Assembly: GCF_014699055.1 (NCBI RefSeq)
Contig: NZ_JACXAC010000002.1
Coordinates: 62,001-126,000, forward strand
Direction: 5' to 3'
Source of the DNA: Hymenobacter armeniacus
GTDB taxonomy: Bacteria; Bacteroidota; Bacteroidia; Cytophagales; Hymenobacteraceae
Length of the DNA: 64,000 bases
The notes below the pieces were generated by a model, which saw only the letters and a list, made by a program, of their open reading frames with translations, was not told where the DNA came from and made no database searches. Made by a program: the position numbers and the translations under genes. This document shows, one piece after another, positions 8,201-15,310 of this stretch; the first letter of the stretch is position 1; each line of letters starts with the position of its first letter.

Positions 8201-10287
8201 AGTGTATAGGGAGTTGTGCTGGCGTTGACAGCGGTGGTGGCCAGACCCGAATACGAAACCGAACCGCCAATCACGCTGCTGTTGTCGCCGTTGACAAACC
8301 CCGATGGGGTGTAGGTAAAGCCCGTGTATACCTGGCCGTCGTAAGCCTTGGTTTTATTGTCGGCCGTGACCGCGAGCGTCGCTTTGTTGACGTTGATGGA
8401 AGCCGAAGCAGGCGAGGGAACGGTGTAATTGGTCTGGTTCGTGGGCGCGAAGCTCACCGATAGAGACTGCCCGATGCCGGCCGCAAGCTTGGTGCCCGCG
8501 GCGGGCGTATAGGTGAACACGCCGGCAACACTAGCCGTGGCGTTGAGTTGGGTAGCACCCAGGGCCGTGCCGTAGGTGATATCGGCCGGGTTGTTCCACG
8601 TCAGCACCGGCGTTGCCTTGGTGATGGTCAAGGTGCCAGCAACCGGAGTAAAGCTATAATTGGCAGAAGCTAGCGTGCCAATGCCGGCGCTGATGGGGTA
8701 AGGACCCACGTTAGAAGTTGTCGTGGCGGCTGTGCTCAGCGCCGGGGTACCGGTTACGCCGCTACTGGCGAGGTCTTGGCTATTTACAAAACCAGTAATG
8801 GTGGCAGTAAAGGCCGGGTTGGAGTCGCCATAAGTTTTGCTCTTGTCGTCGGCAGTAACGGTCAGCACTGCTTTATTAACGGTCAAAATACCGGTGCCGG
8901 TGCTGGTTATGAAAGAGGCATCTCCGCTGAAAGTAGCCGATACGCCGGAAGCGTAAGTCGCTGCCGAGATGCTCCCTAAACTTACGTTAGATAACGTGGC
9001 AACACCGGAAGCATTAGTTGTTGCCGTCAGAGGCACAACTGCCCCGTTAAGGACAAAGCTGATAGTTTTGCCAGCAACTCCTGTACTTGACGTCCCACTG
9101 GTTAACGTCGCGCTAAGGTTAGCTGTTCCTCCGTAGGGGCCCGTAGCAGAAGTCACTGCAAGGCTAGTGGCAGTGGCAGTGGTAGTCGGTTGCTTGAAAC
9201 TGATGACGACATCATCAAAAGTAGTGGTATTGCAGGCTGTAGTCGTCCAGCGAAGCGTATAGGAATTGCCGCTTAAACCATTAAAAACAGATGCGCTGCT
9301 CGATGGAGTGATAATGGAACCTCCCGTACCAGACATGATTGACCATGCACCCGAGCCTGCTGTCCCTGGGGAATTTGCAGCCAGGTTTGTGGAAGTACCA
9401 ACTACGTCCAACTGGTCTAAGCCAGCGTAGGCGGACTCGGTAACAGTTAGCTGGGATGCTAAGTCAATGACCAGGGGGGTTACATATTGGTCTGAGTAAC
9501 CTTGCACGCTCCAAGAAGATGCACCGCTTATGCCTTTGGTTGCTGTAAAGCTTAGGGTAATTGTATTACTATTATTGGTTGTGCTATTAGTAATAGAATT
9601 TGCTGTACTTTGCCCGTTGTTATTTGCGTTAAACGAAATAATGGTACCCGGGGGGGGTGGACTACTAGTCGCGCTAGTAGGCAGAACAGTCCAATTGGGA
9701 TTGTTGGTGCCTATGGATGTAGGTGTACCAAAAATTGCAGGTATAGTCAGTTTAATGGCACTAAGCTTTAAACTGTTATTTGATGATACGTTGGTGAAAG
9801 TAACGGTATAGTTTGTTGGTGTGTTAGAACAAACCTGACCTGGTGATATAACTGCGCGAAGGTCCGGTGACGCAGCCGCATCTGTAAACACTACCTCCGC
9901 GTGCCGCAGCGAGGACAGCCCATCGGCCGTGGCTTTCAACGTGGCATCTAATTCGTCTGCATGGAGTGGCACCTGCCAGGTGGTAGCCAAATTGCCATTC
10001 GCATCTGCCGTGGCAGTGTAAGGTTGGTGGGCAGGCGACGTTTGGTTATCATTATCTGGGTCAGCCGGATAAATGACCAACACCTGCATGGTAATGCTTT
10101 CATTTGCCTGAAAGCCGCTGCCGGTAATGTAGACCGTGGACCCAGGAGGATAGTCGGCCTTATCTGTGGCAATGGTGGCTTGTGCATGAGCATTCAGTGC
10201 GCCTAAAAGGCTCATGAGTAGCACCCATAAGGCCCCGCAGGCCCTCAAATGCTTTACCCGCGTTGTAAAAAGGTAAATCTTGTCCAT
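2287..10287 (-). CDS. Giant secreted MBG-repeat protein with T9SS sorting domain
   Basis: 2666 aa. A signal peptide (residues 1-36, ending NAHAQA) leads into an Ig-like region (YPPGSTVYITGSGF), a PKD/SprB-like region and a Big-type Ig domain near 370-460. Residues about 470-2230 hold roughly twenty MBG-type repeats of 75-85 aa, each starting with a strand such as ITADAKSKTYGDADPALTY and ending in NYxLxY...L.I. The last unit is a YDG-type repeat (KVYDGSTTATV). The C terminus has LELYPNPM...GVYTCRL...RRINVVR, a type A T9SS sorting domain, so the protein should cross the outer membrane by T9SS and become surface-bound or released. MBG repeats are common in large adhesin-like proteins of Bacteroidota; an adhesion or matrix role is inference. 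The gene is less GC-rich than its neighbours. No enzyme domain is visible. Confidence 0.93.
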   Translation of the reverse strand: MDKIYLFTTRVKHLRACGALWVLLMSLLGALNAHAQATIATDKADYPPGSTVYITGSGFQANESITMQVLVIYPADPDNDNQTSPAHQPYTATADANGNLATTWQVPLHADELDATLKATADGLSSLRHAEVVFTDAAASPDLRAVISPGQVCSNTPTNYTVTFTNVSSNNSLKLSAIKLTIPAIFGTPTSIGTNNPNWTVLPTSATSSPPPPGTIISFNANNNGQSTANSITNSTTNNSNTITLSFTATKGISGASSWSVQGYSDQYVTPLVIDLASQLTVTESAYAGLDQLDVVGTSTNLAANSPGTAGSGAWSIMSGTGGSIITPSSSASVFNGLSGNSYTLRWTTTACNTTTFDDVVISFKQPTTTATATSLAVTSATGPYGGTANLSATLTSGTSSTGVAGKTISFVLNGAVVPLTATTNASGVATLSNVSLGSISAATYASGVSATFSGDASFITSTGTGILTVNKAVLTVTADDKSKTYGDSNPAFTATITGFVNSQDLASSGVTGTPALSTAATTTSNVGPYPISAGIGTLASANYSFTPVAGTLTITKATPVLTWNNPADITYGTALGATQLNATASVAGVFTYTPAAGTKLAAGIGQSLSVSFAPTNQTNYTVPSPASASINVNKATLAVTADNKTKAYDGQVYTGFTYTPSGFVNGDNSSVIGGSVSYSGLATTAVNASTTPYTLTPVVTGLTAANYSFAPANGSLTIDKATASIALNNLSQTYNGAAHSATASTSVAGTPTSMTGVNVTYTGTAPTTYATSTTAPTNAGSYTVVASLTNDNYQATNTTGTLVIAKANAAVNVTPYSGTYDGASHGLSGTASGVVLSGGGNENLNSGLSLGAVYTNATGANGTSVGWSFNGGTNYNDQTGTSTVTILAKAASVTPQANGKIYGGSEPVLSGTLSGFLMGDNISASYSRATGETVAGGPYAISGTLSPLAALANYSIAYNTAPFTISARAVTITADAQSKTYGAADPALTYAVTAGSLATGDAFTGSLTRASGENVGSYAISQGTVALNSNYALSYTGADLSITQKSLTVTATSQTKTYGNSDPALTFTYSEPLPLSAFAGALTRAAGESVGSYAINKGTLSAGGNYSLTYVPANLNVTARPIAITADAKSKTYGAADPGLTYQITSGSLAFADAFAGDLIRVSGENVGNHAINQGSVSLGTNYALTYHSANLAITARAVAITAEAQNKTYGDADPALTYQITSGNLVNGDLFTGSLARAAGEAAGPYAINQGTLVLNDNYALNYTGNNFLIGQRAVTVAADAGQNKIYGNTDPTLTYHISSGSLAFADAFTGTLRRAAGESVGNYAIQQGSLALNSNYALQFTSGSTFAIGTRAVTVTADAQSKIYGDATPPLTYQVTSGSLATGDSFTGALARAAGENVGGYAIAQGTLTAGTNYNLTYAPANLTITPRGVTVAADAKSKTYGDTDPSFTYHITGGSLAFTDGFTGGLSRQAGESVGTYGITQGTLSAGTNYNLTYNGNNLTIAPLGLTITAAPKSKVYGSLDPALTYALTNTATGTPAMLVTGDSFSGVLTRTTGENVGAYAISSTLANSNYVLTYRGADLSITPKTLTVTATAQAKTYGDADPTFTYTNSESLAAAAFSGQLVRTNLSENVGSYAISQGTLSAGDNYFVNFVPANLTIGTRAITITADAKSKTYGNADPALTYQVTTGSLVSGDAFAGNLVRTSGESVGNYDITQGSVALSNNYALSFVSHDLSIGTRAVTITAAPQTKVYGANDPDLTYSITTGSLATGDAFSGNLTRADAATAAGENVGGYAITQGTVALNTNYVLSYAGANLSITARPIAITADAKSKTYGDSDPGLTYQITSGTLAFADAFTGNLTRAGAATVAGENVGTYAINKGTVALTGNYALTYHGADLVIGQRALAVKADAKTKVYGDAAPSLTYQVTSGNLVTGDSFSGALTRAAGENVGSYAITQGTLTAGTNYNLTYSGDNLNITPRPVTITAAAKTKVYGASDPTLTYQITSGTLAFADAFTGSLTRATGENVGTYAIGKGSVALSSNYALSYVGDNLSITPKSLTITADAKTKVYGAALPTFTASYTGLANGDSAPATVPVFATTAFITSPVGPYTITASSAADANYTISYVAGTLTITPKALTVTASALDKVYDGSTTATVTLLDNRLPGDKLTAAYTSATFSDANAGNNKTVTVSGISISGSEAGNYTVNSTAITTANITPQNAFPVADTYYTGSSFYWTTSATSNTATLTLVATLKNNPNLGSGNNGNIRTARVTFAVRNSTGGFTPISSAQNLPVGLVNPGDLTTGTASATAQYTINGSTATLEIAVIVSGNYSANDPTKDKIVVISVPTPGGLITGGGTLNPDGAAGFIKPASLADNAAATNTTPAITGAEELPTQFGFGVQYSKSLRNPQGNVEITVKSYRDRTGALDVRNGVLYPHTYRLKSNAISVLAITAATSTAQFSGKANIAEIVNGVEQSIEGNCTIQLDMTQHPTNPLLSVLAVTINRNAGGVWYSSKWDGTKTVTKCITSGYLSVTGSGTNSVARMALSSDSAAATTTASTAATKRETAGPNASDLGKGTLLELYPNPMAAQGTVHFHTEKGGKAQVYLYNQLGALVATLYNAEVQSGQEYYVPLKADELAAGVYTCRLISNGKVENRRINVVR
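3600..8890 (-). repeat. Tandem MBG/YDG coding repeats
   Basis: About 21 consecutive coding repeats of 225-255 bp inside the giant gene. Units differ by point changes and small indels (for example an extra DAATA or GAATV insertion before AGENVG in two units). The block (L)TYQITSGSLAFADAF recurs almost unchanged in several units, which suggests expansion by unequal recombination or conversion. Confidence 0.9.
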
Positions 10288-10346
10288 GCGATGGGGTTTG
10301 AAAAAAGTTTAGAAGAAAATAGACTGAAAAGGCATAAGCATCCCAG

Positions 10347-10362
10347 GCTCACGTCTGTGAGC
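10347..10362 (-). other. Hairpin in the leader of the giant gene
   Basis: GCTCAC-GTCT-GTGAGC forms a perfect 6-bp stem with a 4-nt loop, 60 nt upstream of the start codon and downstream of the putative promoter. It may be a leader RNA structure or a small operator; the sequence alone does not decide. Confidence 0.4.
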
Positions 10363-10401
10363 ATGTTTACGGACAACAAAATCTATTTAAAATTACAGTT
10401 A

Positions 10402-10409
10402 CAAACATA
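10402..10409 (-). promoter_or_regulatory. Putative Bacteroidota -7 element of the giant gene
   Basis: On the minus strand the sequence reads TATGTTTG, a match to the Bacteroidota -7 consensus TAnnTTTG, in a very AT-rich block (about 10380-10500). It implies a leader of about 110 nt. No convincing TTG-type -33 element is present at the usual spacing. Confidence 0.45.
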
Positions 10410-10504
10410 AATTAAATTTTCTATATAAAAAATTTAATTTTAATTATTTATTAAGATTATATTAAATTTTTATCCTTTTATTAAGAATAGATGAGTTTTA
10501 GTAT

Positions 10505-10557
10505 GAAAAAGGCCTTCGGCACCCAATCAGTCGAAACTTTTGGGTGCCGAAGGCCTT
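10505..10557 (-). terminator. Terminator of ndh
   Basis: The arms AAGGCCTTCGGCACCCA (10510-10526) and its exact complement (10541-10557) form a 17-bp stem. On the minus strand this is followed by TTTTTCAT, directly downstream of ndh. Confidence 0.8.
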
Positions 10558-10581
10558 CGGCAAAGGAGGGATGAAAAATGC

Positions 10582-11961
10582 TTAGCTGCCTACCGGCGTC
10601 TGGATGGCAGGCGGCGTGGGGTTGTACTCGGCCGTGGCCGTGCGGTGCTCGGCGCTTTTCTTGCCCTTGTCGTCCTTCACGTCGCGGCGGCTGAAGGGGC
10701 GAATGATGAGGCGCAGCGCCTGGTCGGAGCTGAAGTAGCTGAAGGCCCAGTCCACAAAGGCCACCACCTTGTTGCGGAAGCCCACCAGCGTCATCAGGTG
10801 CACAAACAGCCACGTAAACCAGCCGAAAAAGCCGTTGAAGTGGATGTTTTTGGGTAGGTCGACCACGGCCTTGTTGCGGCTCACAATGGCCATGGCGCCC
10901 TTGTTGTTGTACACGAAATCTTTGGGGGTTTCGCCACGCAGCAGGCGCTGGAGGTTGTCGGCCAAGTGGTCGGCTTGCTGCTGGGCCACGGGGGCCAGCA
11001 TGGGCAAGCCGCGGGGCATGTCGTCGGTCACCATGTTGGCCACGTCGCCGATGGCGAAGACATTGGCCAGGCCCGGCACTTGGTTCCAGCGGTTTACGCT
11101 GATGCGCTTGTTGCGGGCCACCGCCTCGGCGGGCAAGCCGGGCACCTCGGCGCCGTTCACGCCGGCGGCCCACACCAGGTTTTCGGTCGGGATGTATTCG
11201 GTATCAGAATAATACGCCCGGCAGTTCTCAAAATTCTTGATGGACGTGTTCAGCATAATTTTTACACCCAGCTCATCCAAGTAGCGCTTGGCGTCGGCCT
11301 GCGAAGCCGGCGACATGGGCCCCAGCAAGGCCGGGCCGGCCTCGACCAGGAAAATCTGCATGGCGCGCAGGTCCAGCTCCGGATAGTCCTTGGGCAGCAC
11401 GTGCTTGCGCATCTCGGCCAAGGAGCCGCTGATTTCGACGCCCGTGGGCCCGCCGCCCACCACCACGATGTTGAGCAGGGCCTGCTTTTCTTCGGGGTTT
11501 TCGGTGAGCAGGGCTTTCTCGAAATTCTGGAAGATGAAGCTGCGCAGGTTCAACGCATTCGGGATGCTCTTGATTTGCATGGCGTTGCGCTCGATGCTTT
11601 CCAGCCCGAAGAAGTTGGTGAGCGAGCCCGTGGCCAGCACCAGGTAGTCGTAGCGAATGTCGCCCACGCTGGTCACCACCGTGTTGGTGGTGGGCTCCAC
11701 GCGGTGCACGTCGGCCATGCGGTAGAAGAAGTTTTTCTGGCCCGCAAAAATCTTCCGGATGGGGTAGGCAATGCTGTCGGCCTCCAGTGCGCCGGTGGCC
11801 ACCTGGTACAGCAGCGGCTGGAAATTGTGGTAATTATTGCGGTCAATCACCACCACTTGCACCGGCGCCTTGCGCAGGGCCTTGGCCAGGCGCAGGCCGC
11901 CAAAGCCGCAGCCGATGATGACCACGCGCGGATTGCCCGAAACGGGAAGGTTCGTATCCAT
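10582..11961 (-). CDS. ndh: Type II NADH dehydrogenase (NAD(P)/FAD oxidoreductase)
   Basis: 459 aa. The N terminus holds the FAD Rossmann motif GCGFGG (residues 17-22), the middle holds the NADH-binding GGGPTG (169-174), and AIGD (303-306) is the second FAD site. A hydrophobic amphipathic stretch (GWFTWLFVHLMTLVGFRNK, about 375-395) should attach it to the inner membrane, as in NDH-2. The family oxidises NADH and reduces the quinone without pumping protons. The window also carries parts of the proton-pumping complex I (nuoK, L, M, N), so the cell probably has both entry routes. The C-terminal 25 residues are polar and variable. Start ATG at 11961 is followed at once by the usual NxRVVIIGxGFGG. 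Confidence 0.9.
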   Translation of the reverse strand: MDTNLPVSGNPRVVIIGCGFGGLRLAKALRKAPVQVVVIDRNNYHNFQPLLYQVATGALEADSIAYPIRKIFAGQKNFFYRMADVHRVEPTTNTVVTSVGDIRYDYLVLATGSLTNFFGLESIERNAMQIKSIPNALNLRSFIFQNFEKALLTENPEEKQALLNIVVVGGGPTGVEISGSLAEMRKHVLPKDYPELDLRAMQIFLVEAGPALLGPMSPASQADAKRYLDELGVKIMLNTSIKNFENCRAYYSDTEYIPTENLVWAAGVNGAEVPGLPAEAVARNKRISVNRWNQVPGLANVFAIGDVANMVTDDMPRGLPMLAPVAQQQADHLADNLQRLLRGETPKDFVYNNKGAMAIVSRNKAVVDLPKNIHFNGFFGWFTWLFVHLMTLVGFRNKVVAFVDWAFSYFSSDQALRLIIRPFSRRDVKDDKGKKSAEHRTATAEYNPTPPAIQTPVGS

Positions 11962-12057
11962 GAACTTGAAATAAAGCGAAGTAGAAACCTGTGCTTTACC
12001 CCAAATGTTGGCCGGAAGTTGCCCGAACGCACCCGCGGGCGCGCTACCGACGAGGTA

Positions 12058-12744
12058 TTAGTCGTCGTTGTATTTCTTCTTGAACTCGCCGTTTTTCACC
12101 TGCTGCACCAGCTTCAGCCAGCTGAAGGGGTTGAGCAGTGGGTTGTTGGCGTAGGTGCTGGGCCCGAAGCCGGCGCGCACGTCCTGGTTGTACTGCTGGT
12201 TCTGCATGGTTTGGCGGAAGTTGGCCACCGCGCCCATGGGCTGGGTCCGGAAAATGCGGTCCATGAGCTCCTGATTGAGGTTGTCGGCGGCGGCGCTGCC
12301 TTTCTCGGTGGGCAGGCGCAGGGCTAGGAAGGCCTTCTTGAAATCGCGCTCGGTGGTGTAGGGAAACACGCGCACCTCGGGCAGCACGGTGGCGTCTTCG
12401 GTGAGTTGCACCACCACGGAGTAGCTCTGGCGCTGGTAGTCGCGCGGAATCACCACGGTGTAGTTGGCGTAGCCCAGTGAACGGATGATGATGCTGTCGC
12501 CGGCCAGCACGGCCAACGAGAAGTAGCCGTAGGCATTGGATGAGGTGCCGCGGCCGGCTTTAGGCACGTAGATGGTGGCGCCGGGCACGCCGAGCAGGCT
12601 GTCGCCGGTGGCCACGATGCCGGTAAACTGAATAATTTTGCGCTTGCCCTGGGCGTGGGCCGAGGGCGCCGCCAGCAGCAGCCCGCCCACCAGCACGAGG
12701 GCGAAAAACAAAGAGAAGCGACGAAAGCGCAAGAAGTCAGGCAT
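12058..12744 (-). CDS. Exported CarboxypepD_reg-like protein of unknown function
   Basis: 228 aa with a signal peptide (FFALVLVGGLLLAAPSAHAQG). Residues about 40-125 form a beta-sandwich of the CarboxypepD_reg-like (TonB-receptor N-terminal) type: FTGIVATGDSLLGVPGATIYV, then SNAYGYFSLAVLAGDSIIIRS and SLGYANYTVVIP. The remaining about 100 residues are polar, with a recognisable NPFSWLKLVQQVKNGEFKKK near the end. There is no barrel, so it is not a receptor; it is probably periplasmic or attached to the outer membrane. Ndh lies 96 nt downstream on the same strand, so the two could be cotranscribed. Function is not known to me. Confidence 0.8.
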   Translation of the reverse strand: MPDFLRFRRFSLFFALVLVGGLLLAAPSAHAQGKRKIIQFTGIVATGDSLLGVPGATIYVPKAGRGTSSNAYGYFSLAVLAGDSIIIRSLGYANYTVVIPRDYQRQSYSVVVQLTEDATVLPEVRVFPYTTERDFKKAFLALRLPTEKGSAAADNLNQELMDRIFRTQPMGAVANFRQTMQNQQYNQDVRAGFGPSTYANNPLLNPFSWLKLVQQVKNGEFKKKYNDD

Positions 12745-12762
12745 GTTCAGCAGTCAAGTAGA

Positions 12763-12770
12763 CAAATATA
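12763..12770 (-). promoter_or_regulatory. -7 element for the gene at 12058-12744
   Basis: The minus strand reads TATATTTG, a full match to TAnnTTTG, 19 nt from the start codon. It faces the plus-strand element at 12795-12802, so the 101-bp gap looks like a divergent promoter. Confidence 0.5.
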
Positions 12771-12794
12771 CGGCACCCGGGGCGGGGCCCATGG

Positions 12795-12802
12795 TACCTT
12801 TG
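12795..12802 (+). promoter_or_regulatory. -7 element of the ArsR-type gene
   Basis: TACCTTTG, a full match to TAnnTTTG, 43 nt before the ATG at 12846. The same octamer occurs 40-54 nt before three other genes in the window. No -33 TTG is seen. Confidence 0.55.
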
Positions 12803-12845
12803 GGCGGAAGAACCAAGGGCGCCCGCCCCTTCACACAGACAGCAG

Positions 12846-13235
12846 ATGCGCTTGAAACATTTCACGGTTGCTTTTGGGCAGCAACTTTTTAAATCGTTGG
12901 GCGACGAAAGCCGCGTGCGCATCCTGCACCTGCTGTGGCGCAACCAGGAAATGGTGGTGGCCGATTTGGAGCAGGTGCTGGACTTTACGCAGACCAAAAC
13001 CAGCCGGCAATTATCGTACTTGAAAAATGCAGGTTTGGTGAATGTGCGCCGCCTCGACAACTGGATGTACTATTTCCTCAAGGAAGAGGCGGTGGAACTG
13101 CTCCAGGAGTTGCTCGGCTTCATGGAAAAAGACCCCCAACTGGTGCGCGACCAGCAGATATACCAAACCCTGTGGTCGAACCGCGAACTAGCCGCGTATA
13201 AGCTCCAGAACCGGCACTGGCACGGCCCGGCGTAG
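12846..13235 (+). CDS. ArsR/SmtB-type winged-helix regulator
   Basis: 129 aa. FKSLGDESRVRILHLLW (about 15-31) and the recognition helix region QTKTSRQLSYLKNAGLVNVR (49-68), followed by a beta-wing ending MYYFLK, are those of ArsR-family repressors. The chain has no cysteine and no obvious metal-binding pair, so it is unlikely to sense thiophilic metals in the ArsR manner. The last 40 residues extend the usual ~100-aa fold. It stands divergent to an exported protein gene and upstream of a 2Fe-2S ferredoxin-like gene (13328), which are possible targets. Which signal it senses cannot be told from the sequence. Confidence 0.85.
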   Translation: MRLKHFTVAFGQQLFKSLGDESRVRILHLLWRNQEMVVADLEQVLDFTQTKTSRQLSYLKNAGLVNVRRLDNWMYYFLKEEAVELLQELLGFMEKDPQLVRDQQIYQTLWSNRELAAYKLQNRHWHGPA

Positions 13236-13262
13236 ACTTAAATTGTGCGTACATTTTAGGTA

Positions 13263-13300
13263 AGAACGTCATGCTGAGAGCAGCCGAAGCATGACGTTCT
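13263..13300. repeat. Short inverted repeat of family A (copy A2)
   Basis: AGAACGTCATGCT and AGCATGACGTTCT are perfect 13-bp arms with a 12-nt loop. It looks like copy A1 with the inner half deleted, and lies between the ArsR gene and the ferredoxin-like gene. Confidence 0.8.
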
Positions 13301-13327
13301 GTTAACTCTTCTCCGCTTTCCTTTCCC

Positions 13328-13648
13328 ATGAGCGAAAACCGCCGCCTGTTTGTGTGCACCAACCAAAAATCTGGGGTAGGGGAGGACGTAGCCAAAGCCC
13401 TGAAAAAGGAGCTCAAGCACCAAGGCCTCAAAAAACAGGTGATTGACGGCCACAAAGTGCGCACCCAGGTGCAAACCTGCGACTGCCTCGACCTGTGCAA
13501 AGGCTGCAAAAAAGGGCCTGGCGCGGCCCTCATCGTGTACCCCGAGGGCACGGTATACGGCAACGTGCGGCCCGCCGACGCCGCCGAACTCGTGGCCGAG
13601 CACCTCGGCCGTGGCAAGGTGCTAAAGCGCTTGCGCTGGGACGAATAA
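13328..13648 (+). CDS. Thioredoxin-like [2Fe-2S] ferredoxin
   Basis: 106 aa. The pattern RLFVCTNQ at the start and CDCLDLCKGCKKGPGAALIV in the middle, then YPEGTVYGNV, is that of small thioredoxin-fold 2Fe-2S proteins (the NuoE/Shethna-like group called (2Fe-2S) ferredoxin domain proteins). Four of the Cys residues could ligate the cluster: one in the first loop and three in the middle block, with an extra Cys present. It is expected to be a soluble electron carrier; its partner is unknown. It lies 92 nt after the ArsR-type gene with repeat A2 between them, so cotranscription is uncertain. Confidence 0.85.
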   Translation: MSENRRLFVCTNQKSGVGEDVAKALKKELKHQGLKKQVIDGHKVRTQVQTCDCLDLCKGCKKGPGAALIVYPEGTVYGNVRPADAAELVAEHLGRGKVLKRLRWDE

Positions 13649-13744
13649 TTTGACGGTGGAGATGGCGGCCGCGGGGAAAGGTCCAACCGTAGCGCGATGT
13701 AATCCGTTGATAGGGCAAATCATCTGTTCTTATCCGCCGCTCCC

Positions 13745-14992
13745 ATGCGCTTTTCTCTCGCAGCCCTGCTTCTAACCGGGCTGGCCTTCACCGCCGCCGC
13801 TCAACCGGCCGCTCCCCCCGATTCCGTTTACACCACGCCCGGCAGCGGCCTGGCTCCGCTGGCCAGCCAGGTAAAAGGGCCCAGCTCGTTCGGGCAGTTG
13901 GGCAAAAACAAACGCCTCACGCTGCTGCCCATTCCGGTGCTGTTTTATCAGGCCGAAACGGGCCTTGGCTATGGCCTGGGTGCGTTGCTCAGCGGCCGTT
14001 TTTCGGAGGACACCCTCACGCGCCCCTCCAACGCCCGCCTGCAATACTGGACCACCACCGAGGGCCAGTCGCTCATCCAGCTGGTGCACTCGGTGTACAC
14101 GCCGGGCGAGAAATTTTACCTGAATGGCGAAATCAGCGCTTATGACATCCTGCTTTATTACTACGGCAAGGGCCCCGCTTCGGCCAGCATCGATGAGTCG
14201 GAAACGGCCTATAAGCTGTTCATCATCAACCAGCGCGTGCAGAAGCAGATTGCGCCCAAGCTGTTTTTCGGCGCGCAGTACCGCTTCACCAACATCGGCA
14301 AGGTAGAGTCGCCGGGCACGAACACCGACAACAACCGCCCCAGCTCGTTTTACACCGACCCGCGTGTGACCGAGCGCGAACGCCAGGCCACCCGCATTTC
14401 GGGCCTCGGCCCGGTGATTTCCTACGACACGCGCGACGTGCCCCTGGCCGCTTTCAAAGGCGATTTGCTCGACTTCGGCGCCACTTTCAACGGCACCGGG
14501 CTGGGGTCCGACTACCGGTTTGTGCGCTACCAGCTCGATGCGCGTCACTTTCAGCCCCTTGGTTCCAACCGGACCATTCTGGCGGCGCAGTTCCTCGGGC
14601 AGTTTCATACCGGCGACGTTCCTTTCCGCGAGCTGGCCGGCCTGGGCGCCAACCTCGGCGGCACGCTCTACAATAACGCCAACCTAATGCGTGGCATCTA
14701 CGAGCAACGCTTCCGCGACCGGCAGATGATTATGTTCCAGGCCGAAATCCGGCACAAACTGTTTCCCAACGGCGGCAGCGTGCTAAGCCGGTTCGATGGG
14801 GCCGTGTTTGGCGGTGTGGGCAACGTGAACAACTACATCGACAAGTTTGCGCTCAACGACACCAAAGTGGCCGGTGGCGCCGGCATTCGCTTCAACTTCA
14901 TCCGCCGCGACCGGGTGAACCTGCGCCTCGACTACGCGGGCGGCACCGGCAGCAAGCCGGGCATCCTCTTCGCCATCGGCGAAGCCTTCTAA
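13745..14992 (+). CDS. BamA/TamA-family outer-membrane barrel
   Basis: 415 aa with a signal peptide (MRFSLAALLLTGLAFTAAAQ). There are no POTRA domains. After about 50 residues the chain becomes a barrel: LTLLPIPVLFYQAETGLGYGLGALLSG opens it, and later strands include SGLGPVISYDTRDV, the hallmark of the bacterial surface antigen (Omp85 C-terminal) domain. A FxxE-like turn (IMFQAEIRHKLF) follows, and the end is GAGIRFNFIRRDRVNLRLDYA. Short, POTRA-less Omp85 proteins are common in Bacteroidota; their cargo is mostly unknown. It is preceded by a gap of about 95 bp and followed by its own terminator, so it is probably monocistronic. Confidence 0.85.
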   Translation: MRFSLAALLLTGLAFTAAAQPAAPPDSVYTTPGSGLAPLASQVKGPSSFGQLGKNKRLTLLPIPVLFYQAETGLGYGLGALLSGRFSEDTLTRPSNARLQYWTTTEGQSLIQLVHSVYTPGEKFYLNGEISAYDILLYYYGKGPASASIDESETAYKLFIINQRVQKQIAPKLFFGAQYRFTNIGKVESPGTNTDNNRPSSFYTDPRVTERERQATRISGLGPVISYDTRDVPLAAFKGDLLDFGATFNGTGLGSDYRFVRYQLDARHFQPLGSNRTILAAQFLGQFHTGDVPFRELAGLGANLGGTLYNNANLMRGIYEQRFRDRQMIMFQAEIRHKLFPNGGSVLSRFDGAVFGGVGNVNNYIDKFALNDTKVAGGAGIRFNFIRRDRVNLRLDYAGGTGSKPGILFAIGEAF

Positions 14993-15310
14993 AACGCGGC
15001 CGCACGGCCTTGTTTTGCTAAACACAACAGCTCCCCTGTCACTAGGGGGGCTGTTGTGCTTTATGGCAAGCCGGCGCAAACGGAGCTGGCGAGCTTTGCC
15101 GCTGCCTGCAGCCCGGCCTGCGGCTTAGTGGGCAATGCTGGCGAAAAGCCGGGTATTTTTTGGGCTTTTGCCTGCTCGCTAGGGTCAGTTTAATTGGGTT
15201 GGTTTTCAGAACAAAGCATTCGCTTCATGGTTGTGTATAAATAATTTGTTGCAAAAAAGCGGATAAGCTGAACACTACCTTTTGGTAGCGGCAGCCGTAG
15301 CAGAGGGTTG
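14993..15310. other. Intergenic region upstream of the glycosyltransferase
   Basis: 318 bp without a gene. It holds the terminator at 15022-15063, a TAATTTG near-match to the -7 element around 15239-15247, and a small hairpin CTACC-TTTT-GGTAG at 15275-15288 just before the start codon. The latter also contains TACCTTTTG, one base longer than the promoter consensus. Confidence 0.5.
15022..15063 (+). terminator. Terminator of the Omp85-like gene
   Basis: ACACAACAGCTCCCC pairs with GGGGGGCTGTTGTG around an 8-nt loop, followed by CTTT, 30 nt after the stop codon. Confidence 0.75.

Larger units (their letters stand above)
10288..10581. other. AT-rich intergenic region between giant gene and ndh
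   Basis: About 290 bp without a gene. It holds the leader and promoter of the giant gene, an AT-only-like stretch at 10408-10480 that contrasts sharply with the GC-rich surroundings, and the ndh terminator at 10505-10557. No small ORF looks real. Confidence 0.7.

Noticed and set aside
3600..8890. Regular repeats that might be taken for a CRISPR array or satellite
   Set aside because: Units are 225-255 bp, stay in one reading frame and encode MBG repeats; there are no short direct repeats with unique spacers.
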